NCBI GenBank assembly: GCA_934154805.1
Contig: CAKPGM010000005.1
Coordinates: forward strand, 1 to 64,000
Length of the DNA: 64,000 nt
From: an uncultured Clostridia bacterium
GTDB taxonomy: Bacteria; Bacillota; Clostridia; TANB77; CAG-508
Direction: 5' to 3'
Shown here: positions 42,921 to 52,532 of the stretch, one piece after another
Layout: every line of letters starts with the position of its first letter
Position numbering within the stretch: the first letter of the stretch is position 1
The notes under the pieces: model-generated
Seen by the model: only the letters and a program-made list of their open reading frames with translations
Told to the model about the DNA's origin: nothing
Databases searched by the model: none
Program-made: the position numbers and the translations under genes

Positions 42921-45489
42921 ATTTTGTTATCCATTTTATTAAATCTAAATTAGCTGAATCTAATATCATTTTATTTTTTGGCATTACTCTGAATGTATAA
43001 CCATAATTTCCACCTGATAGCAATTCTATAGTTGCTTGGTATTCATATTCCTTATTTTCATCATCTGAATTTATTAATGTCATTGGGATTATTGAAATAT
43101 TATCTACTATTCCATCTTCCATTATTTGTCCATAATAAACTTGTGCTTCCACACTATCAACTGATATATTTGGAAGTGTTACTTTGCATTTTACCGTTAT
43201 TTTATTTCCAGCATCTACTGTAATATTGTCCAAATTACTTGCCTCTTGCTTTATAACAATATTCTTCCAATTTAATGTAACATTATTTTTCCAAGTATTA
43301 AACTCTCCAACAGTTGATAAGTCTGAATAATATTGGTTATATAAATTGCAAAGAGGTATATAAAGTTTAGAAACATAATCTATAAGCATTCTAGATGTAC
43401 TATATTTCCCTGCATTTGACATTATAGAATTTTTCATTATTTCTATCCATTTTTTTGATATTCCATTTGCATCTTTTGAGTAATATGCTGGTATTATTTT
43501 ATTCTCTAATATTTGATAAATGCTTTCACTATCTGCATTATCTTGTTCATCATAAGAAGAATATTCAGCATTTGTTCCTATTACCCAACCATTCTTTTGA
43601 TTATATCCTTCAGCCCACCATCCATCTGATATACTAAAGTTTATAACTCCATTAGTAGCTGCTTTTTGTCCACTTGTGCCAGATGCTTCCATTGGTCTTC
43701 TAGGAGTATTTAACCATACATCAACACCACTAACCAAATGTTTAGAAAGTTCCATATTATAATTTTCTAATAAGAATATTTTTCCTTTAAATTGTGGTTT
43801 CATAGATATTTCATGTATAAATTTAATTAGGTCTTTTCCCCCACCATCTGATGGATGAGCTTTTCCAGCAAATATTATTTGAACTGGTCTGTCAGCATTA
43901 TTTAATATTTGTGTAATTCTTTCTAAATCTCTAAATATTAATGTTGCTCTTTTATATGTAGCAAATCTTCTAGCAAAACCAATTGTTAACGCATTTGGAT
44001 TTAGTTGTGATGTTATCTTTTCAATTTCATCATAACGATATCCTTCTCTTTTTAGTCTTGCTGTTATATTATCTTTTACTAATTTTAAAAGTTTTACTTT
44101 TCTGTCATAGTGTGCATTCCAAAGTTCTTTATCTGGAATGTCTGCTACTTTTTGCCAAGTAGAATCATTTTGTATATCGTCTTGCCAATATGGTTTTAGA
44201 TATTTATTATATAATTTCTTTATATTTGGTGCTAGCCAAGTACAAGTATGTACACCATTTGTAACATATGTAATTGGTGATTCATTTGCTGCAATATTTG
44301 GCCATACTTCTCCAAACAATTCTCTTGAAACTGCACCGTGCAATTTACTAACTCCATTTTTCTTTCCGGCATATTTAAGAGCAAGTATTCCCATATTAAA
44401 TCCAGATGTTGCCATGTCAGCATTTGGTTTCATTCCTAGTCTAAAGAAATCTTCTTTTGATATTGAATATCTTTTCCAGTAGTCCTTAAAATATTCTTCT
44501 ACTAAATCAAGAGGGAATATGTCATTTCCAGCAGGGACTGGTGTATGAGTTGTAAATATTGTTTTTGATGATACAATTTCTCCTGCAACTTCAAAAGATA
44601 CCTCTTTCTCTTTTATTATATTTTTCATTAATTCTAATATTAAGAAAGCTGAATGTCCTTCATTCATATGATATACAGTAGGAGTTAATCCTAATACTCT
44701 AAGTAGGCTTGTTCCAGCCATTCCTAGTACAATTTCTTGTTGAATTCTTGTTTCCTGATTTCCACCATATAAATTAGATGTAATTCCTCTATATTCAGGA
44801 ATATTGGCATCTATATCAGAATCCATTAAATATAAATTAACTCTACCAACATTTATTTGCCAAACTTTTAAATATAACTTTTTCTTTGGCATTTTTACAG
44901 ATACAAGTAAATCTTTTCCTTCTACGTCTTTTACTGGATGTACTGGTAATGAACTCCAATCATTTTCTATATACTCTTCTATTTGTTGACCATTTCCATT
45001 AATTCTTTGGTGCATAAATCCTTGTTTATACAAAAGACCTATAGCTACAAGTGGAATTCCTAAATCACTTGCTGATTTTAGATGATCTCCTGATAACATG
45101 CCCAATCCACCAGAATATATTGGTAGTATTTGATCTAAACCATATTCTGCAGAGAAATATGCAATTAAATCGTGTTTATTATCTGGGTAGTTCTTTTTAA
45201 ACCAAGTGTTTTTACTACTCATATAATCTTCAAAATTATTTACAAATTTATCATATTCTTTTAAGAAATCAGAATCCTCAGCTGCTGCTTCTAATTTTTC
45301 TTGAGATACAAGCTTTAAAAATTTAACCGGATTTTTATTCACTGTTTCCCATAAATCTATATCCATTCTTTTAAAAAGCTTTAAAAAGTCAGTATTCCAA
45401 GCCCACCATAAATTTCCAGCTATTTCTGGTAGTTTTTTTATTCTTTCTGGAAGTTGTGGTGTTACCGTTATTTTATTAAAAATGTACAT
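42919..45489 (-). CDS. glgP: Alpha-glucan phosphorylase (GlgP-type with DUF3417)
   Basis: This 856-residue enzyme releases glucose 1-phosphate from glycogen or maltodextrin with pyridoxal phosphate. It begins with the DUF3417 domain (ERIKKLPEIAGNLWWAWNTD), then YFSAEYGLDQILPIYSGGLG, HMNEGHSAFLILEL, FTTHTPVPAGNDIF, and the C-terminal part with RRPMEASGTSGQKAATNGVI, which holds the phosphate and PLP region (normally E-A-S-G-T-x-x-x-K). The true start is the ATG at 45489 after GGAGGAATTTTA, not the frame start at 45537. It belongs to the shorter bacterial/archaeal type. Promoter at 45548-45576. Confidence 0.93.
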   Translation of the reverse strand: MYIFNKITVTPQLPERIKKLPEIAGNLWWAWNTDFLKLFKRMDIDLWETVNKNPVKFLKLVSQEKLEAAAEDSDFLKEYDKFVNNFEDYMSSKNTWFKKNYPDNKHDLIAYFSAEYGLDQILPIYSGGLGMLSGDHLKSASDLGIPLVAIGLLYKQGFMHQRINGNGQQIEEYIENDWSSLPVHPVKDVEGKDLLVSVKMPKKKLYLKVWQINVGRVNLYLMDSDIDANIPEYRGITSNLYGGNQETRIQQEIVLGMAGTSLLRVLGLTPTVYHMNEGHSAFLILELMKNIIKEKEVSFEVAGEIVSSKTIFTTHTPVPAGNDIFPLDLVEEYFKDYWKRYSISKEDFFRLGMKPNADMATSGFNMGILALKYAGKKNGVSKLHGAVSRELFGEVWPNIAANESPITYVTNGVHTCTWLAPNIKKLYNKYLKPYWQDDIQNDSTWQKVADIPDKELWNAHYDRKVKLLKLVKDNITARLKREGYRYDEIEKITSQLNPNALTIGFARRFATYKRATLIFRDLERITQILNNADRPVQIIFAGKAHPSDGGGKDLIKFIHEISMKPQFKGKIFLLENYNMELSKHLVSGVDVWLNTPRRPMEASGTSGQKAATNGVINFSISDGWWAEGYNQKNGWVIGTNAEYSSYDEQDNADSESIYQILENKIIPAYYSKDANGISKKWIEIMKNSIMSNAGKYSTSRMLIDYVSKLYIPLCNLYNQYYSDLSTVGEFNTWKNNVTLNWKNIVIKQEASNLDNITVDAGNKITVKCKVTLPNISVDSVEAQVYYGQIMEDGIVDNISIIPMTLINSDDENKEYEYQATIELLSGGNYGYTFRVMPKNKMILDSANLDLIKWITK

Positions 45490-45547
45490 TAAAATTCCTC
45501 CTTCGTAACTTTGCAATCTTTTCTTTTTGTTTAACATTTTCCCCTAT

Positions 45548-45576
45548 ATTATCTATTAATAGAAAAAAATTTGCAA
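45548..45576 (-). promoter_or_regulatory. Promoter of glgP
   Basis: The minus strand reads TTGCAA, 17 bases, GATAAT. Confidence 0.7.
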
Positions 45577-45628
45577 GGGTTTTTGGAAAAAATATTAATA
45601 TTTTTATATTATAAAAAATGACAAAAAA

Positions 45629-45652
45629 ATACACAGATTTTAATCCGTGTAT
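45629..45652 (-). terminator. Hairpin after the HU gene
   Basis: ATACAC pairs with GTGTAT, with inner GATT and AATC; A and T runs flank it. Confidence 0.6.
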
Positions 45653-45684
45653 TTATATGAATTCATATATTTATAAAATTCAAA

Positions 45685-45963
45685 TTATTTCTTGTTTACT
45701 AAGTCTTTTAGAGCTTTTCCAGCTTTGAATACTGGAGCTTTTGATGCAGGTATTTTGATTTCTTCCTTAGTTTGTGGGTTTCTTCCTTTTCTAGCTGCTC
45801 TTTTTCTAACTTCAAAAGATCCGAATCCAACTAATTGAACTTTGTCTCCTTTTACTAAAGAATCTGTTACAACATCAACAAATGCATTTAATGTTGCTTC
45901 TGCATCTTTCTTTGTGCTTCCTGTTTTAGCAGCTATGGCTGCGATTAAATCAGATTTGTTCAT
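45685..45963 (-). CDS. hup: DNA-binding protein HU
   Basis: This 92-residue histone-like protein bends and compacts DNA. It has the canonical MNKSDLIAAIAAKTGSTKKD, GFGSFEVRKRAARKGRNPQT with the beta-arm entry and the RNP motif, and KAPVFKAGKALKDLVN. HU also serves as a co-factor in some site-specific inversion systems, relevant to the promoter switches elsewhere in the window, but that link is only a possibility. The start follows AGGAGGTAAATTTAA. Confidence 0.97.
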   Translation of the reverse strand: MNKSDLIAAIAAKTGSTKKDAEATLNAFVDVVTDSLVKGDKVQLVGFGSFEVRKRAARKGRNPQTKEEIKIPASKAPVFKAGKALKDLVNKK

Positions 45964-46137
45964 TTAAATTTACCTCCTAATAAGATTGTATATGTAGACT
46001 TAAATGCATCTACTAATAACATTATTCGCCAATATTTGATAAAATCCTTCTTTTTTTTAATATATTTTTCGTGAATCCGTTTTGTCTGTAAGGTTTGTTC
46101 AATTTTACTATCAAAAAAGCCTTGTTTTTCAACACTT

Positions 46138-47761
46138 TCAGCTTTTATAACTTTTCTTATCTCTATTAAAAATCTTACCAATTGGCAACATTTCAAGCTC
46201 TTCTTTGCTAAATATTTTTATAATATATATACTCACTATGTATACAACTACCGCAAAAATGATTGTTAATATTATAGCTATATTTTGGTTTATTATACTA
46301 TTTAGTAATTTATATGTTTCAAATGATAAAATCGCCATTATAAAAGTTGCCAAAATTGGTTTCAGAACAAATTTCGTAAATTCAAATTTTATTTTTACAT
46401 TCTTCTTTAAAGCATATATACTTATAATCATTGATATAATATGGCAAAGTAATGTTCCCACAGCTGCACCGACTATTCCTCCAAGTATAAAATCATTAGG
46501 GTTTATTTTTATTAATATAACATTAGTAATTAATTTTACTATTACACCTATTCCCAGTGCTATAACTGGAATATAAACTTTTCCTAATCCTTGTAGTGCA
46601 CCATTGACTGTTTGTTCCAGTGTTATAAAAACAATTGATATTGCACTTACTTGATATAAAAATTCTCCAGAACTTGCATTTGGAAAAAGCATCATTAATA
46701 TTGGTTTTGCAAAAATTATCATTCCGTATAGTACACGGCATTCCTATTAATATTGTTACTAACATAGAAAGTTTTATTCTCTTTTTTATGTTTTTTGTAT
46801 CTTCTATTGCTTTAGCTGCCGATATTGCTGGTACAAGAGCCGTTGCAAATGCAATATTAAATGACATCGGCAAAGTAACTAACATATCTATTTTTCCACT
46901 TAGTATTCCATATTGAATTTTTGCTTCTTCTTCTGATAAAAAGTTTTTAAGACCTCTTATTACTGTTACAGAATCAATATTTTTATTTAGTGATCCTAAC
47001 ACAGCACTTAATGTTAGCGGTAATGCAATAATAATTATACTTTTTATAATCTCTGAGGTTGTTATTGTTTTATGCCTTCTTAATATTTTCGCCTCATATT
47101 TTCTATTTTTTAAATATAATCCAAATAGATATATAAAACCTATAAATGTAGCAATTGTGGTTGCTAGATTTGCTCCTGCTGCCATTATATTTGTAGTTCC
47201 CTGATATCCCATCACCAAGCATATCATTTCTACTATAAATATAGTAAGTACTGTTTTTGAAAGCTGTTCTATTGTTTGCGATTGAGCCATCGGCTTCATA
47301 TTTTCATATCCATTAAAATATCCTCTTAATACTGATATTAAAGAAACAAAAAACACAGAAGGTGCAAGTATCATTAACGTAAGCTCTGCTTCTGGAATTT
47401 GAAGCCATACATTTGCAATAAAATTTGCTCCAAAAAACAATAACATTGCTCCAGCAAATCCAACTAACGAAAACATTGCAAACGCTACTTTAAAGATTTT
47501 CTGTGCACCTCTATTATCTCCAACCGATAGTTTTTCCGAAATTAGTTTAGCTATTGCATTTGGCACCCCTATTGAAGCTATTGTTAGTAGCAAAGCATAT
47601 ATTTGAAAACCACTATTATAAATTGCATTTCCTGCATCTCCAAATCCTTTTTTATTTGTTAAATATAGTTTATAAATTAATCCGAAAATTTTTATTACAA
47701 CTTGAGAAAACATTAGTGTTATGATTCCTTGCATAAAACTTTGTTTTTTTGCTTTAGACAT
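46138..47761 (-). CDS. SpoVB/MurJ-type polysaccharide flippase, frameshifted
   Basis: This is an MOP-superfamily exporter with about 14 helices. The first frame (47761-46523) begins MSKAKKQSFMQGIITLMFSQ and has RGYFNGYENMKPMAQSQTIE, typical of SpoVB-like flippases. It loses frame after LIGMPCTIR near 46735. The second frame (46722-46138) continues correctly with MIIFAKPILMMLFPNASSGE, LEQTVNGALQGLGKVY, and a basic end. Removing the single C in the ACTATACGGAATG context joins them as CTIGMIIFAKP. Intact relatives move lipid-linked precursors or help spore cortex formation. The start is the ATG at 47761 after GGAGGAAATGTG. It may be a pseudogene or hold a sequence error. Confidence 0.8.
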
Positions 47762-47887
47762 CACATTTCCTCCTGTTTTCAAATATATTCTATTATTTTA
47801 TTTTTAATACTTTTTTCTTTATGTTATAGTTTGGTCCTTACTTTTATAAATTTTTTGACATTTTTTGCAGAAAATTGCTCAAAACAC

Positions 47888-47916
47888 TTGTATTTTTCTC
47901 GATTTTATAAGATAAT
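47888..47916 (+). promoter_or_regulatory. Promoter of the VirD4/TraG-like gene
   Basis: It reads TTGTAT, 17 bases, GATAAT, just upstream of the gene. Confidence 0.55.
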
Positions 47917-47934
47917 ATATATGTATGAAATTTT

Positions 47935-50274
47935 TTGAAAGTGGTGAAATTTTTGAAAGTAATAGATAAAATATTAAAAAAATTAAAAACTGATCGAAAT
48001 ACTTTTTTTACATATATACTCACTCTAATATCTGCTTATTTAGTTATAGATAGAGTAGTTGAAATGTTGATGATGATTTTTACAGGAATGGCTTGTACTT
48101 ATTGGGGACCAATAGGATATACTTTAGCTATTGCCTGTCCTGTGTTTGCATTCTTACTTTCATTCTCATCTAAGTATGCCGATTCAGATGCAACAAAGTT
48201 AATACTATTTGATACCTATGTTATATGTGTATATATAATGGTAATATCAATGTTCACACAATTCTTTAATCAACTTGGTTGGATGTTATTCTTATCAGTT
48301 CCAAATTTCACATATATAGCAGCTAACTTCTACACATTGATTAAACCAGCATTTTCAGCCTTAGCATTATACTTGCCTTTAACAACATTCTATTTAGTAA
48401 TCAACTTCTTAATTAAGCAAGTACATGATAACAGACAAATGCTTGAATCTATATACGAATATAAAGGAATTAGCCTTGCTGATAAATCAGCATCTTGGGG
48501 AAATTATACTTGTGAATTATATTTCGGACTTGACAAACGTAATGGTACTAAGGTTAAGTTAGCAGAGGAAAAAAGATTCTACCCTACTTTAATATGTGGT
48601 GTGTCTGGCTCTGGAAAAACTTCTCTTTTATTTGAACCTATGATTGCACAAGATTTAACTAGAAAATATTTCTTTAGAGAAATATCAAAAGAAATGGGAT
48701 TCACAGCTTTAAAAACAGGAATAGCAACATTAACTTGTCCTTACACTAGTGAATATATAAATGCTAACTTTAATTTAAATATGATAAAACCAAAAGAAAA
48801 TAAAGTTAATGTTTATAACACTTATATGCAAAAAATGATTATTGCCGGTTCAGGTGACAATTATGTTTATAAAAACTTAGGACTTACTTATATGGCTCCT
48901 GACATTGAATCAATAAATCGTATAAAGAAAGTACTAAAAGCTCATAAGCTAAAAGCAAATATTATAGATCCTAACGACATAAATTCAATCGGTTTAAATC
49001 CTTTTGTATTTGATGATCCAATTCAGACAGCTATTGCAATATCAACCGTCTTAAAAGGGTTATATGCTTCAAGCAATCCTGATATGACATTAGCTTATAG
49101 AGAAAATGCAGCAAATCAAGCTGTCGAAAACTTAGCAATATTGCTAAAAGAAATGTATCCAAGATTACACAATGATGATTTACCTACTCTAGAAGATTTA
49201 CTAAATTGCTTAACAAATTTCGATTTAGTAGTTAATTTATGTGAAGAATTAAAACAAGACCCAGAGCTTAATACTAAATATTCAGCATTAGTAAGTTATA
49301 TTGAAAGAAACTTTTATCCAAATGCTCCTAGCAGAAACGATATGGAGAAATTTGTAACACATGCAACAGCTCAATTAGATAGTTTATTAAGATATTCTGG
49401 TGTTAAGAACATCCTATGCAATAGAATAAACACAATTAATTTTGATAAAGCATTATCAAACGGAGAACTTACTCTAATTTGTACAAGACGTGGAGATTTA
49501 GGACCAAATATTCATCAAGCATTCGGTTTATTCTGTATTCTTATGATGGAATATTCAGTACTAAGAAGACCTGGAACAGAAAAAGATAGGATTCCACACT
49601 TCTTATACATTGACGAATTCTCAGATTTTGTAGGAGACGCTACAGACCCATTATTTACAATATATAGAAAATATAAGGTTTCAACAGTTGTTTCTGTTCA
49701 AAACTTAGCTCAATTAGATGGTGCAGATAAAAAACACAGATCAACAATAGTTTCTAACTGTTCTAATAAATTCGTATTTGGTAACAACTCTCCAGAAGAC
49801 AACGAATGGTGGTCTAAAGAAATTGGTGAAGAAAAGAGATGGCAATTTGGTAATAGTTATGATACAGCAAAAGGAGAATACGAGTCAAAGCTATCTGGAA
49901 TCAAATATGGACCTGAAATAAGATATAAACCAGGAAAAATACAAGCACTTAAATTTAAACAAGGTTTCTACAAGCTAAAAAATATAGGTGGTAAGTTTGA
50001 TAATGGTATTGTTATATTAGATTTCTTATCAGCAAAATATTCAGAGGATAAACCTGTTAAGTTTTATGATTTTGATAAATATAATTCAGGTACACCTTAT
50101 ACTCCTGAAGAATCAGTTAATAAGAAGCAAAAAAATAATTTAAAACATTATCATTTTGATGACAATGTTGAAGATGAAATTGATCCAATTAATACAGATA
50201 CAACAGATTCAAAATATCTATTTGATAATGAAGATGCAATCGTAATCAATTTAAAGAAACAAAACAAACAATAA
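47935..50274 (+). CDS. VirD4/TraG-type coupling ATPase
   Basis: This is a 779-residue protein. Four or so membrane helices lie in residues 25-165, then a FtsK/VirD4-like ATPase: Walker A LICGVSGSGKTSLLFEP near 220, LNPFVFDDPIQTAIAIS, Walker B PHFLYIDEFSDFVGD near 560, and the sensor-like VVSVQNLAQLDGADKKHRST. Such proteins feed DNA or protein into type IV secretion channels. No relaxase, VirB4 or other channel genes are nearby, so it is an isolated, possibly repurposed, coupling protein. The start is uncertain: TTG 47935, GTG 47944 or TTG 47953 (the last after GTGGTGA). The C-terminus is acidic. It converges on the replication-relaxation-like gene. Confidence 0.85.
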   Translation: MKVVKFLKVIDKILKKLKTDRNTFFTYILTLISAYLVIDRVVEMLMMIFTGMACTYWGPIGYTLAIACPVFAFLLSFSSKYADSDATKLILFDTYVICVYIMVISMFTQFFNQLGWMLFLSVPNFTYIAANFYTLIKPAFSALALYLPLTTFYLVINFLIKQVHDNRQMLESIYEYKGISLADKSASWGNYTCELYFGLDKRNGTKVKLAEEKRFYPTLICGVSGSGKTSLLFEPMIAQDLTRKYFFREISKEMGFTALKTGIATLTCPYTSEYINANFNLNMIKPKENKVNVYNTYMQKMIIAGSGDNYVYKNLGLTYMAPDIESINRIKKVLKAHKLKANIIDPNDINSIGLNPFVFDDPIQTAIAISTVLKGLYASSNPDMTLAYRENAANQAVENLAILLKEMYPRLHNDDLPTLEDLLNCLTNFDLVVNLCEELKQDPELNTKYSALVSYIERNFYPNAPSRNDMEKFVTHATAQLDSLLRYSGVKNILCNRINTINFDKALSNGELTLICTRRGDLGPNIHQAFGLFCILMMEYSVLRRPGTEKDRIPHFLYIDEFSDFVGDATDPLFTIYRKYKVSTVVSVQNLAQLDGADKKHRSTIVSNCSNKFVFGNNSPEDNEWWSKEIGEEKRWQFGNSYDTAKGEYESKLSGIKYGPEIRYKPGKIQALKFKQGFYKLKNIGGKFDNGIVILDFLSAKYSEDKPVKFYDFDKYNSGTPYTPEESVNKKQKNNLKHYHFDDNVEDEIDPINTDTTDSKYLFDNEDAIVINLKKQNKQ

Positions 50275-50276
50275 TA

Positions 50277-50307
50277 AAAAAATTCCCCCTTAAAAGGGGA
50301 ATTTTTT
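50277..50307. terminator. Bidirectional terminator
   Basis: AAAAAATTCCCC pairs with GGGGAATTTTTT around CTTAAAA. Confidence 0.9.
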
Positions 50308-51245
50308 TATCCTAATAGTTTAATTTCTACATTCTCTAATTTATATTTATTTGTTGTTTCATCTAACTTAAATGTTATTAAGCTCTTATCAAGACTTTCT
50401 TCATTTTGTCTTAAGTCTGTTGTATAATATAAATTTATTTTATCTATTTCTAATCCATTCATTACAATTACTTTAAACACTTCCGCCATATGTTTTTCAT
50501 CTTCGCATAATAGAATAAGTTGTGGTAATGTTTTAAACCCTGAATCCATTGGAGCAAAATTCTTATAGAAATCTTGATATAGTTTCATTTTTTCCACAAG
50601 TTTCTTTTCCCAATCAGGTTCCCTTCTAACTACTTCGAAAATAAAATCTATTGACTTTAATGCTTTCTTTAATGTAACTTTACCTCCAGTAGCTTTAAAT
50701 GTCTTATTTGGCGTTTTCGCTGTAATCTGAGGTTTTACTTGATAAGAATCGAATGTTTTTACTTTTTCCATATATGCTATCAATAATTGATTACCAGCTA
50801 ATCTCTTTTTTATCATTGCTACAGGCTTTGTGTTGTCTGTTGGTTGCCATTTACATTCTATACCTCTTGAACCAAGTAAGTATTTTCCCATTTTTTCTAG
50901 ACAATAAACTCTATATATTCCTTTTCCGTCTTCTGAGTTAAAATAATATCTTGTCAAAATTTTAGTTTTTACTAGTTGTTCCAATTTATTATTTAATTTA
51001 TCTTGTGATTTTACTTCAACATTTTCTCTTTCTAATAATTTAAATAGTTGTCTTGATGTAATGAATTCAAATTGATTTACAAGTTCCATAATTCTAAAGT
51101 GAACATCATTAATGTGTCCTACATTTATTTTTTGAACAATTTGATTCATAGACACATATCCGTCTTTCCCATCAAATACTTTTATTTCTCCCTCTCTTAT
51201 TGCAAATGGAGATACAGTTGTTTTGATATTAGAATCTTCTACCAT
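50307..51245 (-). CDS. Replication-relaxation family (Replic_Relax-like) winged-helix protein
   Basis: This 312-residue protein has an N-terminal winged-helix region (HFRIMELVNQFEFITSRQLF, then NKLEQLVKTKILTRYYFN, about 50-105) and a C-terminal alpha/beta region with SIDFIFEVVRREPDWEKKLV and QLILLCEDEKHMAEVFKVI that resembles a restriction-endonuclease-like fold. This layout is that of plasmid replication-relaxation proteins. It lies tail to tail with the VirD4-like ATPase and may be its partner from an old conjugative element. Catalytic residues are not clear to me. Confidence 0.62.
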   Translation of the reverse strand: MVEDSNIKTTVSPFAIREGEIKVFDGKDGYVSMNQIVQKINVGHINDVHFRIMELVNQFEFITSRQLFKLLERENVEVKSQDKLNNKLEQLVKTKILTRYYFNSEDGKGIYRVYCLEKMGKYLLGSRGIECKWQPTDNTKPVAMIKKRLAGNQLLIAYMEKVKTFDSYQVKPQITAKTPNKTFKATGGKVTLKKALKSIDFIFEVVRREPDWEKKLVEKMKLYQDFYKNFAPMDSGFKTLPQLILLCEDEKHMAEVFKVIVMNGLEIDKINLYYTTDLRQNEESLDKSLITFKLDETTNKYKLENVEIKLLG

Positions 51246-51262
51246 TTTTATTCCTCCCTTAA

Positions 51263-51757
51263 TTATACTAATTTTAGTTTAATTTTCTTTTTGTCTTCAA
51301 CAATTTTCTTCACATAAACTTCTACTCTTTGTCCATATTCAAAGCCTTCTTTATATTCAGCCATTCCGACTAAATTAGGCTTTAATTCTATGAATATTCC
51401 TCTTTTGTCTTTTTCAGTTTCTCTGATTATACCAGGTATCACTGTTTTCTCTTGTACATCTCTTATATTCTCGTCCCAAGTTCCTAACATTTCTTTATAT
51501 GAAAAATATACTCTATTTTTCTCTTTATTTATGTCTTTTACCATAACATTAATCTTCTGTCCCACCGAAAGTCTTTCTGCCGGTGTCTTTATTCTTGCAA
51601 CAGAAATATCTTCTATATAAAGTAGTCCATCTATTCCTTTATCTGTCTGTATAAAAGCACCATATGGTTGTATATTTTTTACTACACCACTCATTACTTG
51701 ACCTTTAGATATTTCTCTTATTTTATTTTCAAGATTATATGTTTTCTTATCGTTCAT
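51263..51757 (-). CDS. S1-domain RNA-binding protein
   Basis: This 164-residue protein has one clear S1 domain at about 17-88 (GQVMSGVVKNIQPYGAFIQT, GLLYIEDISVAR, GQKINVMVKDINKEKNRVYF) and a second, weaker S1-like part at about 100-164 (TVIPGIIRETEKDKRGIFIE, then YGQRVEVYVKKI). It probably binds RNA or ribosomes, like YugI or general stress protein 13 types. It is upstream of the Replic_Relax-like gene on the same strand. Confidence 0.8.
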   Translation of the reverse strand: MNDKKTYNLENKIREISKGQVMSGVVKNIQPYGAFIQTDKGIDGLLYIEDISVARIKTPAERLSVGQKINVMVKDINKEKNRVYFSYKEMLGTWDENIRDVQEKTVIPGIIRETEKDKRGIFIELKPNLVGMAEYKEGFEYGQRVEVYVKKIVEDKKKIKLKLV

Positions 51758-51809
51758 TTTTTCGACATCCGCCTTTTCTTCTGTTTACACTATTCTTCCA
51801 CATTTTCTA

Positions 51810-52529
51810 TTATTTGTCAATAGTAAAATATTCTACTTCTTTAGATGTTAAATATCTCCAATGCCCTATTTCAATATTCTTAACATCTAAATTACCTATT
51901 CTTCTTCTATGTAAAGCTAAAACTTTCTTGCCTATAGCCTCACACATCTTTCTTACTTCTCTATTTTTACCTTCATGAATTGTAATTTGTAGTCTTGAAA
52001 TTTGCTTTTCTTCGTCAGTCTTTAATATCTTAACTTTAGCTTTTCCTGAGATATAATCTTCTATTTCAACTCCATCTTCAAGTCTTTTTACATCTTCTTG
52101 ACTTACAATTCCTTTAACAGTTACAGTATATGTTTTTTCTATTTCGTTTTTTGGATGTGTTACTGTATTTATAAACGCTCCATCGTTTGTCAAAAGAAGT
52201 GCTCCTGATGTGTACATATCAAGTCTTCCCACTGGCAAAACCTTTTCTTTTACATTTACTAAGTCTAGCACTGTTGGTCTATCAAACTGATCTTTTACAG
52301 TAGTAACATATCCAATTGGTTTATTAAGCAAAATATAAATATACTTCTCTACTTTCTTAATTTCTTTGCCATCAAACTCTATTTTATCAGTTTCGGGATT
52401 AACTTTTGTTCCTAATTCTGTTACAACTTTTCCATTTACTTTTACTTTGCCTTCTAATATATATTCTTCGCATTTTCTTCTTGCAGCAACTCCATTATTT
52501 GCAAGATATTTTTGTAATCTTTCTTCCAT
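51810..52529 (-). CDS. rluB: rRNA pseudouridine synthase, RsuA/RluB family
   Basis: This 239-residue enzyme converts uridine to pseudouridine in 23S rRNA (RluB type). The S4 domain is at 1-60 (MEERLQKYLANNGVAARRKCE). The catalytic motif PVGRLDMYTSGALLLTNDG near 100 holds the active-site Asp. EGKNREVRKMCEAIGKKVLALHR near 195 is the family's C-terminal mark. It lies 3 bp after the RluD-type gene and is coupled to it. RluB is likelier than RsuA from gene context only. Confidence 0.9.
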   Translation of the reverse strand: MEERLQKYLANNGVAARRKCEEYILEGKVKVNGKVVTELGTKVNPETDKIEFDGKEIKKVEKYIYILLNKPIGYVTTVKDQFDRPTVLDLVNVKEKVLPVGRLDMYTSGALLLTNDGAFINTVTHPKNEIEKTYTVTVKGIVSQEDVKRLEDGVEIEDYISGKAKVKILKTDEEKQISRLQITIHEGKNREVRKMCEAIGKKVLALHRRRIGNLDVKNIEIGHWRYLTSKEVEYFTIDK

Positions 52530-52532
52530 TTA

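Noticed and set aside
45960..46196. Minus-strand frame of 78 codons between HU and the flippase
   Set aside because: No ribosome-binding site, low-complexity composition, and it overlaps the flippase end and the HU promoter region.
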